Source: Oceanospirillum maris DSM 6286
GTDB taxonomy: Bacteria; Pseudomonadota; Gammaproteobacteria; Pseudomonadales; Halomonadaceae
Assembly: GCF_000422865.1 (NCBI RefSeq)
Contig: NZ_AUGW01000014.1
Location: 62,001 to 126,000, forward strand
Length of the DNA: 64,000 nt
Direction: 5' to 3'
This document shows, one piece after another, positions 29,193 to 38,945 of this stretch. The notes beneath the pieces are model-generated. The model was given only the letters and a program-made list of their open reading frames with translations. It was not told the origin of the DNA and ran no database searches. A program made the position numbers and the translations under genes. The first letter of the stretch is position 1. Every line of letters starts with the position of its first letter.

Positions 29193-30236
29193 TTAATCTT
29201 CAGCGAGTCGTTCCTTAACCTTTAAAATCTTAGGCAACACACGCTTGAAAGCATCCACTACATTGGGGTCAAAGTGCTTACCCTTCTCTTCTTCAAACAG
29301 CCCAATAGCTTTTATTACACTCCAAGGTTGCTTATAAGGCCGAGTCGATACCAAAGCATCAAATACGTCAGCAAGTGATGCAATTCGAGCAACTAAAGGA
29401 ATATCTTCACCGGCCAGCCCCATGGGATAACCTGAGCCATCCCACTTCTCATGATGGTAAAGCGCAATTTCTCGGGCAATATGCAGAAGCTCAGAATCTG
29501 GGTTCTCCAATATGCGTGCCCCTATTTCAGGGTGCCCTTGAATCACTTGAAACTCTTCCGGTGTTAACCGTGCAGGTTTACATAAGATAGCATCAGGTAT
29601 ACCAAGCTTCCCGATATCATGCATAGGCGCTGCCGAAGCTAATGTTTCAGCATCGTGTTCAGAAAAACCCAACTCCAAGGCAATAAGCCGAGCATATTCA
29701 GCCATACGTTGAACATGTAAACCCGTTTCATTATCTTTATATTCTGCCGCTAACCCCAAGCGCCGAACCAAATCTTTACGAGACATTTCGAGCTCTTTGG
29801 TTCGTTCATAAACCTCACGCTCTAGTTCTCTTTTTTGCAGAGCCAAGGCAAGATGAGTATTGATGCGGGCTAAAATAATCGGCGGGCTAAAAGGCTTACC
29901 AATAAAATCGACAGCACCAAGGGCTAAACCCTTTTCTTCATCTCCGGCATCACTCATCGCACTCACAAAAATAATGGGAATATGCTTTGAGCGCGGGTCT
30001 CCTTTTAACTGACGACAGACTTCATAACCATCAATACCGGGCATCATAATATCGAGTAAGATTAAATCAGGTTGTTGCTCAGAAAATACTCGATTAAAAG
30101 CTTGCTCACCATCCTTAGCAACCAATGTTTTGTAGTCAGTCTTTAAAAGGCCAACCAACACTGTAATATTAAGCGGTGAATCATCAACGATAAGAATACG
30201 GGGACGATCTACGTTTTTTTGTCGTGTTTCTTGCAT
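29193..30236 (-). CDS. Response regulator with HD-GYP c-di-GMP phosphodiesterase domain
   Basis: A 347-residue REC-HD-GYP protein (RpfG type). The receiver (about 12-130) has acidic residues in ILIVDDSP, the phospho-acceptor Asp in LILLDIMMPGIDGYE and Lys in IGKPF. A short coiled linker follows, then the HD-GYP domain with MHDIGKLGIPD and HHEKWDGSGYPMGLAGEDIP, both catalytic motifs intact. It should degrade c-di-GMP when phosphorylated. The gene is downstream of, and co-oriented with, the large hybrid kinase (gap 176 bp), its likely phosphate donor through the kinase HPt domain. Confidence 0.93.
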   Translation of the reverse strand: MQETRQKNVDRPRILIVDDSPLNITVLVGLLKTDYKTLVAKDGEQAFNRVFSEQQPDLILLDIMMPGIDGYEVCRQLKGDPRSKHIPIIFVSAMSDAGDEEKGLALGAVDFIGKPFSPPIILARINTHLALALQKRELEREVYERTKELEMSRKDLVRRLGLAAEYKDNETGLHVQRMAEYARLIALELGFSEHDAETLASAAPMHDIGKLGIPDAILCKPARLTPEEFQVIQGHPEIGARILENPDSELLHIAREIALYHHEKWDGSGYPMGLAGEDIPLVARIASLADVFDALVSTRPYKQPWSVIKAIGLFEEEKGKHFDPNVVDAFKRVLPKILKVKERLAED

Positions 30237-30412
30237 CTGAAATCACTATCCTAAACCTTAAGATCCTAAATCTTAAGCCTATTGTTAGATGCCATAGACA
30301 TAAGACATTAAAATATAAGCTTACTAAAAATCAATTTTTCTTTATTCACTAGAACCACTGATACGACCAAAAATCATCTTAGATTTTTATGGCACTTAGA
30401 TCTTCATGGTGC

Positions 30413-33400
30413 TTAGATTTTCATAGTATTAAGCGCTGCTAAAGCCTCATCAAATTCATAAACTTCAGCATATTCCATGACCTGAACTGCAATGGATAAC
30501 AGCTCTGCATCAACTTGAGCAAGTTCTAAAAGCTCGGGCAGATCATCTAAAACATCAGGATCACCCTCTTCTAAAAGGGCTGCTATTTTAGGATGCAATT
30601 TTCCTAAGCGCTCCATTGTGCTGTTTTTTGACATTGGCGGCTGTAAACTGGCAACAAAGTCGTGATCAACCAGAAGATTATGACTTAATAGCTCGTGATC
30701 TTTCGCTGAGGCCATCTCCATTAAAGATGCCCTTTGCCCCTTACTCTGCATACAGTTAGCAATATCATCGATCACTTGAGCAAGCTCATCACTCAAGGGC
30801 CTTAAATCATCATCACTGGGTAAAGATTGGTCAAAATACTGCTGCTCAAGTACTTCAACAAAAGCTGTGATCTGCTCCATTCCCAGAGTTGCAGATGTCC
30901 CTTTCAGGGTATGCATCCACCGAATTAAATAATCCCAGTCACCTGTTGCCATAGATGCTTTTAATGGGGCTAAGCCTTCATGGTAATCATTGCAAAACTG
31001 CCCCATCAGCTTCATCAACAACTTTTTATTACCGCCCATTGAATGTAACGCCTTGTTAAGATCTACACCATGGAGGTAACAAGGCATATCAATCTGTTCT
31101 TCACTGGCAAGAGATTCAGGAGCATAGCCGGAGATGACTCTAGGTTCAATCCACTGAATCAGTTTTTCCTTCAAGATATCAGGATTAATAGGCTTAGAAA
31201 TATGGTCGCTCATTCCCAGCTCGAGACATCGGCTTACATCTTCGCTTTGAGCATGGGCTGTCATAGCAATAATGATTGGGGGTTTAGGCAGCTTCATTTG
31301 TAGGATTTGTTCTGTTGCCTGATAGCCATCAACCTCAGGCATCTGTATATCCATAAAAATGAGATCAAACTCTTTCTGTTGAACTAAATCAACCGCCTCT
31401 CGCCCATTAGAAGCGAGCGTTAACACTAATCCGTAAGGCTCTAACAAGCCGGTTATCACTTCTTGATTGATACCGTTATCTTCCGCGATTAACACATGAG
31501 CACCTAACAAAGCATTAATCTCATCGCCATCACGGAATAAGCCTCGTATACGAGAGCTTTTATGTTTTTTCCCTCGCTTAACCACAGCCTCTTGAATAGC
31601 GTTTAATAGATGCGAACCACTCACTGGCTTAAGAAGAACGCCATCAATTAAGTTATGGTTGATCCTACGTTGAAGGTCTTCACCACCATAGGCCGTTAAC
31701 ATCAAAATAGCAGGTTGGATGGGGAGCGCAGAGTTATGGCGTACCGCCTTAGCCACTTCAAAGCCATCCATAACCGGCATCTGCCAGTCAATTAATAGAA
31801 CATTGTATGGCTCTTCCCCCATAGAGTGAGCATTCACCAACCGATTAAGGCCCGCCGGTGAATCGCTTTCAATATCAACCGTGATCCCTTGGGCCTCTAA
31901 ATGCTCGCAGACACACTGCAAGCTAACCGTATCATCATCAATGGCAAGAACACGGATACGGCTAGAATCCACCTTTTCTATTTGCTCATCAACCGCGTGA
32001 ACCTGCAGCGGTAGAGTAAAGAAGAACTCACTACCCTCACCCTCGGTCGCATGAACACCGATTTCACCGTGCATCAGTTCAACCAGCTGCTTACTAATAG
32101 CAAGCCCTAATCCTGTTCCGCCATATTGGCGAGTTGTTGAAGTATCTGCCTGCGAGAAAGATTTGAATAAACGCCCAACCTGTTCCTTACTTAAACCAAT
32201 GCCAGTATCCACAACGGAAAAACGAACCTGAACAATATCATGCCGCTGCTCTAGCAAACTAGCTTCGACAACAACTTGCCCTTTTGCAGTAAACTTAATC
32301 GCATTATTCACGAGGTTCAGTAAAATCTGACCTAGACGTAGCGGATCACCCTTTAAGCTATTTGGGATACGCTCATCAACATTAAAAAGCAGTGGAAGAT
32401 TTTTCTCATTCGCTTTAACAGAGGCAAGATCAGCAAGGTGGTTGACTACATTATCAAGACGGAAGGGTATATTTTCGACATCAAGACGCCCGGCTTCAAT
32501 CTTGGAAAAGTCTAAAATATCATTAATAATGGATAATAAATTCTGTGCTGCTTGCTGTATCTTATCAATGTAACTGCCCACTTGTTCATCTTGGCTCGCC
32601 TGCCGCGCCAAATGACTCATACCGATAACGGCATTCATGGGAGTTCGAATCTCATGACTCATGTTAGCTAAAAAATCACCCTTAGCTTTATTGGCAACTT
32701 CAGCTCGTTCTTTCTCCGATGTAAGTGCTCGCTGCGTCTGCTTCAGGTCAGAAATATCGGTTCGTACAGAGATAATCGATGTGACTTTGCCTCTCGCATC
32801 AAACATAGGAATAACGGTCGCATTAACCCAATATAACGTGCCATCTTTACGGCGATTGCACACTTCATCATGCCAAATGTCACCACTGCCAATATGGTTC
32901 CAAAGGTTTTTAAAGAAACCTTTAGGATGTACGCCAGAGTTAATCACTTTATGGGTTCGCCCAATCAACTCGTCCGGCTCAAAACCACTGACATCAATAA
33001 ACTTCTGGTTAATATATTGAATAACCCCTCTCGGGTCGGTAATACTGACAATTGAGTGCTCATCCATCGCCTTTTTATAAGCAGAAAGCTGTGTATTGGT
33101 TCTTAATAATCGGTCTTGAATTAGCTTAAGTCGAATCAGTATCACCACGATAGCACCGGTCAAAAGCACCACCGCAATCAACAAAGACCAACGGCTTTGA
33201 TGTTGTTGCTTTTGGGCATTATCAAGCCACTGCTCAAAGCGACTATCAAAATTTTTAAGATGCTCATATGTTGATACATTCATTAGACGCGCTGAATTTT
33301 TGCGAATACGTGTTGTCGCGTTCAGTAACCCATCTACATAATTAACAACTTTCGTAAAGGCCGTCTGGGCTTCGCTGGAAGGAATCGTTAGGCTACTTTG

Positions 33401-33997
33401 TCGGATCGAGCTTAAGTGCTCTTCAAGTATTAATGCATTCCCATCCGTCGGCATCGCCGCATAACGAAGCGCCAGCACCATCATTTTAACCAGCTGTAGA
33501 TCGTAAGCGCGTTTAATTTTTTCGGGTAACATTGACGTTTGTAGTTCTTTCTCGGCCACATCAAATACAGGCTCTAATTGGCTTATGGTAAAGCCATAGA
33601 GCGCTGAGGCTGATGAGATCTCTAGAATAATTTCCTGCAACTCTTCTAAGCTTTCTTGATAGCGCTCCCAACTACGTCGCGATGCGGCTACATCATAGGA
33701 GATGCCATTCAGCTCAAGGTCTACACGATAAACACTGGCAAAAAGTTGCTCCAGCAGCGTTAGAATTTCTTCATGAGAATTACTGCGATACCCTGTCGTT
33801 AAAAGAGCTGTTTCAGCTCTAATCTCAGACAGTACACTTTTTTGCAGTGCAACCTGCGCTCGGATCTCTTTCTGCTCTATATCCATTGCGGGCTGTAACA
33901 GGTAGATCATTACAGGAAAAAGCAGTAACAACCCCGAGGTACTTCCCCACAAAATAGCCGTTGAAAGCTTTTGCCAAAATTTATCGTACATTCCCAT
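30413..33997 (-). CDS. Hybrid sensor histidine kinase (TM-PAS-HisKA-HATPase-REC-REC-HPt)
   Basis: About 1194 residues. Helix near 14-38, extracytoplasmic helical sensor region to about 268, second helix about 272-290, PAS-PAC (about 310-420). HisKA carries phospho-His 448 in [17 protein letters not shown], followed by HATPase with GIGLSKEQ and [13 protein letters not shown] boxes. Receiver 1 has Asp in [11 protein letters not shown], receiver 2 has Asp in [12 protein letters not shown]. HPt His is in [13 protein letters not shown] BarA/ArcB-like phosphorelay, so the final acceptor is another protein, most simply the HD-GYP regulator downstream. The start is uncertain: ATGs at 34021, 33997 and 33991 are in frame; GAGGG 11 bases before 33997 favours it. 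It overlaps the cytochrome peroxidase-like gene by 17 bases. Confidence 0.92.
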   Translation of the reverse strand: MGMYDKFWQKLSTAILWGSTSGLLLLFPVMIYLLQPAMDIEQKEIRAQVALQKSVLSEIRAETALLTTGYRSNSHEEILTLLEQLFASVYRVDLELNGISYDVAASRRSWERYQESLEELQEIILEISSASALYGFTISQLEPVFDVAEKELQTSMLPEKIKRAYDLQLVKMMVLALRYAAMPTDGNALILEEHLSSIRQSSLTIPSSEAQTAFTKVVNYVDGLLNATTRIRKNSARLMNVSTYEHLKNFDSRFEQWLDNAQKQQHQSRWSLLIAVVLLTGAIVVILIRLKLIQDRLLRTNTQLSAYKKAMDEHSIVSITDPRGVIQYINQKFIDVSGFEPDELIGRTHKVINSGVHPKGFFKNLWNHIGSGDIWHDEVCNRRKDGTLYWVNATVIPMFDARGKVTSIISVRTDISDLKQTQRALTSEKERAEVANKAKGDFLANMSHEIRTPMNAVIGMSHLARQASQDEQVGSYIDKIQQAAQNLLSIINDILDFSKIEAGRLDVENIPFRLDNVVNHLADLASVKANEKNLPLLFNVDERIPNSLKGDPLRLGQILLNLVNNAIKFTAKGQVVVEASLLEQRHDIVQVRFSVVDTGIGLSKEQVGRLFKSFSQADTSTTRQYGGTGLGLAISKQLVELMHGEIGVHATEGEGSEFFFTLPLQVHAVDEQIEKVDSSRIRVLAIDDDTVSLQCVCEHLEAQGITVDIESDSPAGLNRLVNAHSMGEEPYNVLLIDWQMPVMDGFEVAKAVRHNSALPIQPAILMLTAYGGEDLQRRINHNLIDGVLLKPVSGSHLLNAIQEAVVKRGKKHKSSRIRGLFRDGDEINALLGAHVLIAEDNGINQEVITGLLEPYGLVLTLASNGREAVDLVQQKEFDLIFMDIQMPEVDGYQATEQILQMKLPKPPIIIAMTAHAQSEDVSRCLELGMSDHISKPINPDILKEKLIQWIEPRVISGYAPESLASEEQIDMPCYLHGVDLNKALHSMGGNKKLLMKLMGQFCNDYHEGLAPLKASMATGDWDYLIRWMHTLKGTSATLGMEQITAFVEVLEQQYFDQSLPSDDDLRPLSDELAQVIDDIANCMQSKGQRASLMEMASAKDHELLSHNLLVDHDFVASLQPPMSKNSTMERLGKLHPKIAALLEEGDPDVLDDLPELLELAQVDAELLSIAVQVMEYAEVYEFDEALAALNTMKI

Positions 33998-34961
33998 GAC
34001 GCACGGGGCCCTCAAAATCATGAATCGAACTACTGTGACTCAATAGAAATAATGCGATGAGTTCTAACTCATCTTGGCTTAGAACAGATTTATTGTGCAT
34101 TCTATACATTCTGGTTATCGCTTGCTTAAGTGTCTTTGAAGACCCATCAGAGAAATAAGGTGCGGTGTCATTCAAATTACGCAACCTAGGGACTAACACT
34201 GGCTCTAGATAGTTTTCATTAACAGCATCAGCAAATGCAGCGCCTCCCATATCCTTTCCGTTATGGCAAAAGCTACAGCCTTTTTTCTCAAACAAAACCA
34301 TACCTCGCTGTTCTGTCTGCGTTAAAGCTTGTAAATCACCACCAAGATAAAGTTCATAGCGGCTGGGCTGAGCTTGTAAACTAAAAAGATAATTAGTCAA
34401 CGACTTATATACTGCCCCTGCGCTAATACGGCCAAAGTTATCGTACGATAAGTTGCTTAAGGTTTTATCTTTTTTCAAGGCAACGTATACATCAACAACG
34501 GAAGAATCCATTTGATTAGTCATGCATCGCTGAACCGCACGCTCTAAAGAAAAGATAGTTTGCCGAGAAAAATAACCAAACTTACGATCTAAGTTAAACA
34601 GTGCCGGTGTCGCTAAGATAGCACGCGTGCCATCATCTTTAGTTGATAGCGCCTGATTGTCTGAGAAGGAGTATTCAGGCTTATGACAAGAAGCACAGGC
34701 TGTTTGGCCTGTCTTTGAGAAGCGGGCGTCTGAGAAAATCAAGCGTCCCATAGTTGAAAGTTCAGGATCGATATGCTTTAGCTCATGGCCCGCAAAGACA
34801 CGGTCACTCACAAATAACATCGAAACAGTCATTAGGGTAAAGGATAAGGCCAATAAAAGAGATTTTCTTTGATTAAATGTGCTCTTCTGATTAAAAGCGC
34901 CATTCAAACTCAAAGTACGATTCAAATCCAAAGTACGATTCAAACTCAAAGTGCTATCCAC
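33981..34961 (-). CDS. Exported diheme cytochrome c peroxidase-like protein (CcpA/MauG superfamily)
   Basis: A 326-residue protein with two heme c sites, CASCHKPEYSFSD and CSFCHNGKDMGG. The C-terminal PRLRNLNDTAPYFSDGSSKTLKQAI segment is shared by bacterial diheme peroxidases and MauG. A hydrophobic signal segment (about 34-58, LLLALSFTLMTVSMLF) precedes the mature periplasmic part. N-terminal to it are three 6-residue repeats (TLSLNR, TLDLNR, TLSLNG) made by 18-bp DNA repeats. The annotated start is GTG at 34961; a TTG four codons later, seven bases after AAAGGTGG, may be the true start. It overlaps the histidine kinase start, so both are co-expressed. It may reduce peroxide or modify a partner; the kinase link suggests a sensing role. 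Confidence 0.85.
   Translation of the reverse strand: MDSTLSLNRTLDLNRTLSLNGAFNQKSTFNQRKSLLLALSFTLMTVSMLFVSDRVFAGHELKHIDPELSTMGRLIFSDARFSKTGQTACASCHKPEYSFSDNQALSTKDDGTRAILATPALFNLDRKFGYFSRQTIFSLERAVQRCMTNQMDSSVVDVYVALKKDKTLSNLSYDNFGRISAGAVYKSLTNYLFSLQAQPSRYELYLGGDLQALTQTEQRGMVLFEKKGCSFCHNGKDMGGAAFADAVNENYLEPVLVPRLRNLNDTAPYFSDGSSKTLKQAITRMYRMHNKSVLSQDELELIALFLLSHSSSIHDFEGPVRHGNVR
34901..34953. repeat. Three in-frame 18-bp repeats in the cytochrome gene leader
   Basis: Three units of about 18 bp (34901-34917, 34918-34935, 34936-34953) of the form CGATTCAAACTCAAAGTG encode TLSLNR, TLDLNR and TLSLNG on the minus strand. They lie upstream of the signal peptide core. Copy number could change by slippage without breaking the frame. 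Confidence 0.8.
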
Positions 34962-35392
34962 CTTTCACTTTTTCACTTTTCAGAATCTGCTGAAACACTT
35001 TTTTAAATATCCTTTCGTGCAACAAAGCAGATGGTAAAGCCAACAAAAAACGGTAAGACCAACAAAAATCAGAGTAAAAAAACAAAAAAACACGTAAAAA
35101 AACTATTAGTGCGATCTATTACGCTATTTATTATGTGCCTAGCTTAGCACCTAAAACAACCCCGTTGAATACACATTAAAATAGTTAAACTCATTAAATA
35201 AATAGCTCTTTATTTTAAATCATATGAACAAAAATTAGCATCTATTAAAAACATGGATTGAGCACCCATAAAAAAAGCCGCACGAGGCGGCCTAAATAAG
35301 ATGAGATTATTGAAATTTTATCAAAACGGATTATCTAAAAGGGCTACCCAAAAAGCCGCTAAAAAGGGTCACTAAAAAGAGCCATCAAGACG
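34962..35392. other. Intergenic region upstream of the cytochrome gene
   Basis: These 431 bases hold the promoter of the cytochrome-kinase genes at the low end and, at the high end, the terminator of the paaN-paaY-hydratase operon (35271-35293). The middle is very AT-rich. I see no gene in it. Confidence 0.5.
35271..35293 (-). terminator. Terminator of the paaN-paaY-hydratase operon
   Basis: GCCGC (35277-35281) and GCGGC (35287-35291) form a stem around ACGAG. On the minus strand the hairpin is followed by a run of T. It lies 100 bases after the hydratase stop at 35393. Confidence 0.8.
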
Positions 35393-36199
35393 TTACCGAT
35401 GCTTAAACACCGGTTTACGTTTTTCTACAAACGCAGCCATGCCTTCCTTTTGATCTTCTGTGGCAAACGTTGAAGCAAAGGCTCGACGCTCAAAGCGCAA
35501 CCCCTCCTGCAAAGAGCTCTCAAAAGCCATGTTAACGGCTTCTTTTGCCATATAAACGATAGGTTGAGACAGCTTGGCAATCTTACTGGCTACTTTTAAC
35601 GCTTCTGCTTCTAACTCTGCCACCGGAAGAATACGGCTGACTAACCCAGCTCGCTCCGCTTCCTCTGCATCCATCATACGGCCGGTTAGGCACATCTCCA
35701 TCGCTTTTGCTTTACCTACGGCTCGGGTCAAACGTTGAGTACCACCGGCACCGGGTATCGTGCCGATATTGATCTCAGGCTGACCAAATTTGGCTGTATC
35801 CGAGGCCAAAATAAAATCACAGGCCATAGCCATCTCACAGCCGCCCCCTAGGGCAAAACCAGAAACAGCAGCAATAATCGGCTTACGCACGGTATTCAGA
35901 CTGTTCCAACCATCCCGACGGTTATACGGAAAGTCATTTAAAAATAGATCAATAAAGGTTTGCCCTTCCAGATCTTTAATATCAGCACCGGCGGCAAAGG
36001 CTTTTTCATTGCCGGTAATCACTAAGGCACCGATATCATCATCGCTCTGAAATGCTTCAATAGCCTGACCCACTTCGGTGATCAGCGCCGTAGATAACGC
36101 ATTTAGCGCCTGAGGACGGTTTAACTGAATCCAACCCACTGCACCACGGGTTTCAACGATAATATTGCTATAAACCGCGTTCGTATTCTCACGAGACAT
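35393..36199 (-). CDS. Enoyl-CoA hydratase of the phenylacetate cluster (PaaF paralogue)
   Basis: A 268-residue crotonase with [30 protein letters not shown] and [17 protein letters not shown], so both hydratase glutamates are in place. It ends the paaN-paaY operon (23 bases after paaY; AAGGA before the ATG) and is a second hydratase beside paaF at 38946. It could duplicate PaaF. It could also supply the ring-opening hydratase activity missing from the PaaN protein, although that step in PaaZ uses a MaoC-type domain of different fold. Function within the pathway is therefore open. Confidence 0.88.
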   Translation of the reverse strand: MSRENTNAVYSNIIVETRGAVGWIQLNRPQALNALSTALITEVGQAIEAFQSDDDIGALVITGNEKAFAAGADIKDLEGQTFIDLFLNDFPYNRRDGWNSLNTVRKPIIAAVSGFALGGGCEMAMACDFILASDTAKFGQPEINIGTIPGAGGTQRLTRAVGKAKAMEMCLTGRMMDAEEAERAGLVSRILPVAELEAEALKVASKIAKLSQPIVYMAKEAVNMAFESSLQEGLRFERRAFASTFATEDQKEGMAAFVEKRKPVFKHR

Positions 36200-36221
36200 A
36201 TCTTAGAGTTCCTTTTTATTT

Positions 36222-36833
36222 TTATTGATCATCATCTTTTTTTACCGCATACAGGGGCTTCACATCGGCTATTTCAATGCGCTTACGGTCAGCTTCAACT
36301 TCAGTCAAAGGTTGTACTGGCTGCATCGTTTGCAAACTGCGCACCGTCAGATTCTGGTATTCCGCAGTTCCCTTACCTTTCCAGGCAATTTCTTGATCAG
36401 ACAATTCCCGTATAACCTTTGCCGGTGTTCCTGCCATCAATGATCGGGGAGGGCATTCAAAGTCTGCTTTGACAAACCCACAGGCCGCCACAATAGCAGA
36501 CTCTCCAATTCGAGCATTATCCATAATGACGGCGTTCATACCGATCAAGGCGTTTTTTCCGATATGACAGCCATGAAGCACTGCACCATGACCAATATGA
36601 CCATCTTCTTCGATAATAGTGTCGGTACCCGGAAAGCCGTGCATCACACAGGTGTCCTGCACATTGGCACCTTTTTTAATAACTAGGCGACCAAAATCCC
36701 CTCGCAGACAGGCATTAGGGCCGATATAACAGTTTGGCCCAATAATGACATCGCCAATCAGAACAGCAGTTGGGTGAACAAAAGCCGTTGGGTCAACAAC
36801 AGGCACAATGCCATCAATACTATAAACATGCAT
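36222..36833 (-). CDS. paaY: Phenylacetate-cluster hexapeptide protein / thioesterase PaaY
   Basis: A 203-residue left-handed beta-helix (gamma-carbonic-anhydrase-like) protein, built of hexapeptide repeats from about residue 10 to 150 ([40 protein letters not shown]). The metal-ligand histidines in VMHGFPG and [14 protein letters not shown] are visible. PaaY of other bacteria is a thioesterase that rescues CoA trapped by dead-end ring-cleavage products, a need that fits its location directly after paaN. AAGGA precedes the ATG. The C-terminal 40 residues beyond the helix are charged. Confidence 0.92.
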   Translation of the reverse strand: MHVYSIDGIVPVVDPTAFVHPTAVLIGDVIIGPNCYIGPNACLRGDFGRLVIKKGANVQDTCVMHGFPGTDTIIEEDGHIGHGAVLHGCHIGKNALIGMNAVIMDNARIGESAIVAACGFVKADFECPPRSLMAGTPAKVIRELSDQEIAWKGKGTAEYQNLTVRSLQTMQPVQPLTEVEADRKRIEIADVKPLYAVKKDDDQ

Positions 36834-36930
36834 AGTTTTATCCTTTACATACAGAAGCGCCCTCCATTGATGAGGGCGCTTAACGCTATCGATTCATTGC
36901 GATCATCAGCTAACGACTACTCACGGCCGA

Positions 36931-38598
36931 TTACTGATGACGACGACTTTGAACCACCACAAAGCGGCTAGCGACAAAAGCCGTATCGGTGAGCGACGCA
37001 TTGGCAGCGGGGTTACCTCCAGTCGCATGGAAATCACTATAAGCTGCCGATTGGTTAACAAAAACACCGCCATCAAGATTAATAGACAGGGCAACTTTAA
37101 CATCCATCGCCAGCTCTTCCGCTTGATCCAATACAGCGTCATCCGTTGAGTAAACCCCCAGCGTGATAGCCCCTTTCTCAGAGATCACTTGCTTGGCCAA
37201 AGCCATACTGTGCTCTGTGCTATCGGTTGCGATCAAGAAGGAGATAGGGCCAAAGCGCTCTTCACTGTATTTCTCGATATCAGCGGCATCGACTTTAAGA
37301 ATCAGTGGCGTGTGAATCTCAGCATTCGGGAACTGAGGGTGCTCACGTTTCTCGCTTGCCAGAACAACCTCGCCTAGCCCTTCACACTCTTTAATACGGG
37401 CAACCGTTGCGGGGGCTTGAATGGCGCCAAGAACCATACAGGCACGGTCGTTATCACTGAGGAATTTAGAAGTTGCGATGGAAAGCGCCTGGGCCACTTC
37501 ATCAAAACTCATTTGGCCATCAGATGTCTTGATACCATCACGTGGAATATAGATCGCCTGAGTCGTTGTACACATTTGACCGGAGTAAAGGCTTAGCGTA
37601 AAGGCGAGGTTACGGGCTACCGCTTTAATATCAGCAACACTATCGATGATCACCGTGTTTACACCGGCTTTTTCAGTGAAAACCTGTGCCTGAGTCGCAT
37701 GTTGCTCCAACCAGTTACCAAAGACGCTAGAGCCGGTAAAATCGATCAGCTTCACATCTTTATGGGTTGCTAGTTCTTTTGTAATCGGCGCATCAGCTGT
37801 ATCAACCACCATAGAGACGATATGAGGGGCAAAACCTGATTCTTTTAAGACATCCTGTGCAATTTTGACTGAAATAGCTGCCGGTAAAACAGAGGCAGGA
37901 TGTGGCTTAACGATCACAGGATTACCGGTCACCAAAGAGGCAAACAGCCCTGGGTAAGTATTCCACGTTGGGAACGTAGAGCAACCAACGACAACAGAAA
38001 TACCACGGGGAACAATATGATAGGTTTTATCCATAACCAGAGGGTCATGCTTACCCTGAGGTTTTGTCCAAACGGTGGTCTCAGGTACTTCTTTCATGGC
38101 TCGGTAGCCATAGGCAACGGCTTCAAGCCCTCGGTCTTGTGCATGGGGGCCGCCCGCTTGGAACGCCATCATAAAACCCTGTCCAGAGGTATGCATAACT
38201 CCATGGCCAATCTCGAAGCTGCGCTTGTTCAGGCGATCCAAAATCTCGACACAGATACCAGCACGAACATCTGGCCCTGCATCACGCCAAGCTTTGGTTT
38301 CCTGCTTCATAGCCGACACTAAAACATCAATATCAACCTGAGGATAACTGACACCCATTTCGATACCGTAAGGTGATTGCTCACCCTTAACTTGGCCTGT
38401 TATGCCTGGCATTTCTAGTTCAAATGCTTTGCCTAATAACCCATTAAACGCCGCTTCACCATCGGCTGCAGCCGTTTCTCCATAGGCCCGTGGGCTTGGA
38501 TTTTCTGGGTACTGAGACCAGAAACCCCGTGTATTAATCGCACTTAAAGCTTGATCTAGGGTTTCTTGATGCTTATTAAAAAAATCTAATTGACTCAT
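36931..38598 (-). CDS. paaN: Phenylacetate ring-opening aldehyde dehydrogenase PaaN (PaaZ-type ALDH without hydratase domain)
   Basis: A 555-residue aldehyde dehydrogenase. The nucleophile is C343 in LYSGQMCTTTQAIYIP and the general-base region is E309 in FTEKAGVN. VVVGCSTFPTWNTYPGLFAS and YSDFHATGGNPAANASLTD are typical of the PaaN family. It oxidises the reactive semialdehyde formed when oxepin-CoA is opened. PaaZ of E. coli (about 680 residues) adds a C-terminal MaoC-like hydratase that opens the ring; that domain is absent here, so a separate hydratase is required. First gene of paaN-paaY-hydratase, divergent from paaF. CGGAGAG before the ATG supports the start. Confidence 0.92.
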   Translation of the reverse strand: MSQLDFFNKHQETLDQALSAINTRGFWSQYPENPSPRAYGETAAADGEAAFNGLLGKAFELEMPGITGQVKGEQSPYGIEMGVSYPQVDIDVLVSAMKQETKAWRDAGPDVRAGICVEILDRLNKRSFEIGHGVMHTSGQGFMMAFQAGGPHAQDRGLEAVAYGYRAMKEVPETTVWTKPQGKHDPLVMDKTYHIVPRGISVVVGCSTFPTWNTYPGLFASLVTGNPVIVKPHPASVLPAAISVKIAQDVLKESGFAPHIVSMVVDTADAPITKELATHKDVKLIDFTGSSVFGNWLEQHATQAQVFTEKAGVNTVIIDSVADIKAVARNLAFTLSLYSGQMCTTTQAIYIPRDGIKTSDGQMSFDEVAQALSIATSKFLSDNDRACMVLGAIQAPATVARIKECEGLGEVVLASEKREHPQFPNAEIHTPLILKVDAADIEKYSEERFGPISFLIATDSTEHSMALAKQVISEKGAITLGVYSTDDAVLDQAEELAMDVKVALSINLDGGVFVNQSAAYSDFHATGGNPAANASLTDTAFVASRFVVVQSRRHQ

Positions 38599-38945
38599 TT
38601 GAATAATCTCTCCGAATAATCACGTATCACATTTTTGTTTTATTAAGGCAGGCCTACACCTTTAGTCTCTTTATTCGCTCTTAATTCATCAGGAATTAAG
38701 GGTATTGCAGTCTTGAATCAATGATTCTCAAGATACACCATAATTTACGATACCGAAACCTTGCATTGAATTTAATTCTTGTATCCCTTTCTGGCTTTGG
38801 GTTAATCTCTATACACAATAACAAGAATTCTGCATATGCACCTCTATCTAGCCTAGAGTTAGAGACGTACGTGTTGTAAGCGATAACGAGCCGGAATTCT
38901 AAGAACAAGCTTTTTAAAAGCGATACTGCAACCGGATACTGCTGA
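38599..38945. promoter_or_regulatory. Divergent paaN/paaF control region
   Basis: These 347 bases separate the two divergent phenylacetate operons and must hold both promoters. Candidate operator elements are a 13-bp palindrome GAATCA-A-TGATTC (38715-38727), a 9-bp inverted pair AATTCTTGT (38774-38782) / ACAAGAATT (38821-38829) and the palindrome TGCATATGCA (38831-38840). TGATTC is also the core of the described E. coli PaaX box, though flanking bases do not match. A 70-codon minus-strand frame here looks spurious. Confidence 0.55.

Noticed and set aside
38696-38908. 70-codon minus-strand frame in the paaN-paaF spacer
   Set aside because: Composition is rich in Arg, Tyr and Asn with no domain, it has no good ribosome site, and it fills a region that must hold two divergent promoters.
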